NCBI GenBank assembly: GCA_030652715.1
Contig: JAUSQB010000237.1
Location: forward strand, 1 to 8,180
DNA: 8,180 bases
Direction: 5' to 3'
From: Rugosibacter sp.
Lineage (GTDB): Bacteria > Pseudomonadota > Gammaproteobacteria > Burkholderiales > Rhodocyclaceae
Shown: one piece after another, positions 7,458-8,180 of the stretch
Layout: each line of letters starts with the position of its first letter
Numbering within the stretch: the stretch's first letter is position 1
Translations under genes and position numbers: made by a program
The notes under the pieces: model-generated
What the model saw: only the letters and a program-made list of their open reading frames with translations
Database searches by the model: none
Told to the model about the DNA's origin: nothing

Positions 7458-8180
7458 AGACTCTCTCCAACCAGATTTTTCCCGACTGAATGTTCACCAA
7501 CCGGATTTTCTCCAACAATGCGCACCTCAGGCACAAGCGCTACAGCAAACTTTTTATTCACTTCCAGACGAATTTGGTGAATGAGCATTTCTATCTCTTT
7601 TGCCGTTGCCTTGCCCTCAGGATTAACGATGAAATTCGCATGCTTTTCAGAAACCTGCGCCCCACCCAGCCAGGCTCCTTTGAGCCCTGCCGCCTCAATC
7701 AAGCGTGCTGCGTGATCTCCCGGAGGATTTCTGAACACCGACCCGGCATTGGGCAAACCCAGCGGCTGCGTGGCAATCCGTCGTGCCAACAGTTCGCGAA
7801 TACGCATCCGCGCTACGGCAGATTGACCGCTCGGAAAGCGAAGCCACGCCGCAACAAAAAACTCATCCGCATCAAGCTGTGGCTGCACATGGCGATAGCC
7901 AATCTCAAAATCGTCCACGCTACGCGCCACACATTCACCTTGCCGATTCACCATCAACACGCGCGTCACGTAACGCCAGGTCTCCCCACCATGACACCCG
8001 GCATTCATGGCCAGTGCCCCCCCGACGGTGCCTGGAATACCGGCGAAAAATTCCGCTTCGGCAAAATCGTGATTCGCGGCAAAGCGCGCAAGCTTAGGGG
8101 TTGCCACACCCGCCTCGGCGTACACCGTGCCGTCGTCTTCAAGCGCCAGACGAGACAACCCCGCCAAGGCACCATGGGTG
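7454..8180 (-). CDS. murB: MurB, UDP-N-acetylenolpyruvoylglucosamine reductase (5' end outside window)
   Basis: MurB is the FAD- and NADPH-dependent cytosolic enzyme that reduces enolpyruvyl-UDP-GlcNAc to UDP-MurNAc, the second committed step of peptidoglycan synthesis. 241 residues are visible; the first 55 or so, with part of the FAD site, lie outside. The frame is open to the window edge, where it reads [20 protein letters not shown]. Landmarks are [23 protein letters not shown] (FAD binding), [27 protein letters not shown] (with the catalytic serine in AGSVFRNP), [13 protein letters not shown], and the terminal PEVRIVGE with the catalytic glutamate. The compact [10 protein letters not shown] form resembles type II MurB rather than the longer E. 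coli type I. The protein runs 17 residues past the usual VGE end as a pentapeptide repeat ([20 protein letters not shown]). The stop overlaps the ddl start by 4 bp. Confidence 0.97.
   Translation of the reverse strand, partial: THGALAGLSRLALEDDGTVYAEAGVATPKLARFAANHDFAEAEFFAGIPGTVGGALAMNAGCHGGETWRYVTRVLMVNRQGECVARSVDDFEIGYRHVQPQLDADEFFVAAWLRFPSGQSAVARMRIRELLARRIATQPLGLPNAGSVFRNPPGDHAARLIEAAGLKGAWLGGAQVSEKHANFIVNPEGKATAKEIEMLIHQIRLEVNKKFAVALVPEVRIVGENPVGEHSVGKNLVGESL
7457..7516 (-). repeat. Four-unit 15-bp tandem repeat at the 3' end of murB
   Basis: On the minus strand four 15-bp units follow one another: GTTGGAGAAAATCCG, GTTGGTGAACATTCA, GTCGGGAAAAATCTG and GTTGGAGAGAGTCTG. They encode [15 protein letters not shown] and VGESL. 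The first VGE is the normal end of MurB, so the rest looks like duplication of that codon block. The last unit carries the GGAGAG that serves as ribosome binding site for ddl and ends on the first base of its GTG start. Confidence 0.75.

Noticed and set aside
1..8180. Mobile element, CRISPR array, prophage or defence system
   Set aside because: Apart from the short intergenic gaps, all the space is taken up by housekeeping division, wall, lipid A, export and replication genes in a conserved order, with no transposase, terminal repeats or spacer-repeat pattern.

Overview
This window is the distal end of a division and cell wall (dcw) gene cluster from a Gram-negative bacterium, most likely a betaproteobacterium. 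The taxonomic call rests on the character of the FtsZ, FtsA, MurB, LpxC and SecA proteins, the lipid A gene lpxC next to ftsZ, the gene order, and a moderate GC content. No 16S or other decisive marker is present. Nothing looks horizontally acquired: there is no insertion sequence, phage gene, tRNA, rRNA or CRISPR array.

Reading along the minus strand (right to left), the order is murB (5' end outside the window), ddl, ftsQ, ftsA, ftsZ, lpxC, a 60-residue membrane protein, then secA (3' end outside the window). A single plus-strand gene, dciA (DUF721), lies between the small membrane protein and secA. The murB-ddl-ftsQ-ftsA block is very tight: 4-bp overlap, 8-bp overlap and 1-bp overlap, with GTG starts for ddl and ftsQ, so translation is probably coupled. 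ftsZ has a 65-bp leader with a strong Shine-Dalgarno site. A hairpin and an extended -10 like element lie between ftsZ and lpxC. secA and dciA diverge from a 223-bp intergenic region, which is the largest non-coding stretch in the window.

The genes share an envelope theme. MurB and Ddl make peptidoglycan precursors. FtsQ, FtsA and FtsZ form and anchor the division machine. LpxC commits precursor to lipid A. SecA drives protein export. DciA, which loads the replicative helicase, adds a chromosome replication function in the spot where E. coli has secM.

I found no new multi-gene system. The items most worth a second look are small: a 12-bp perfect inverted repeat spanning the overlapping stop codons of dciA and the small membrane gene; a four-unit 15-bp tandem repeat that extends the MurB C-terminus and supplies the ddl ribosome binding site; a shared TGnTAAAATT element upstream of both lpxC and secA; and the uncharacterised 60-residue membrane protein itself.
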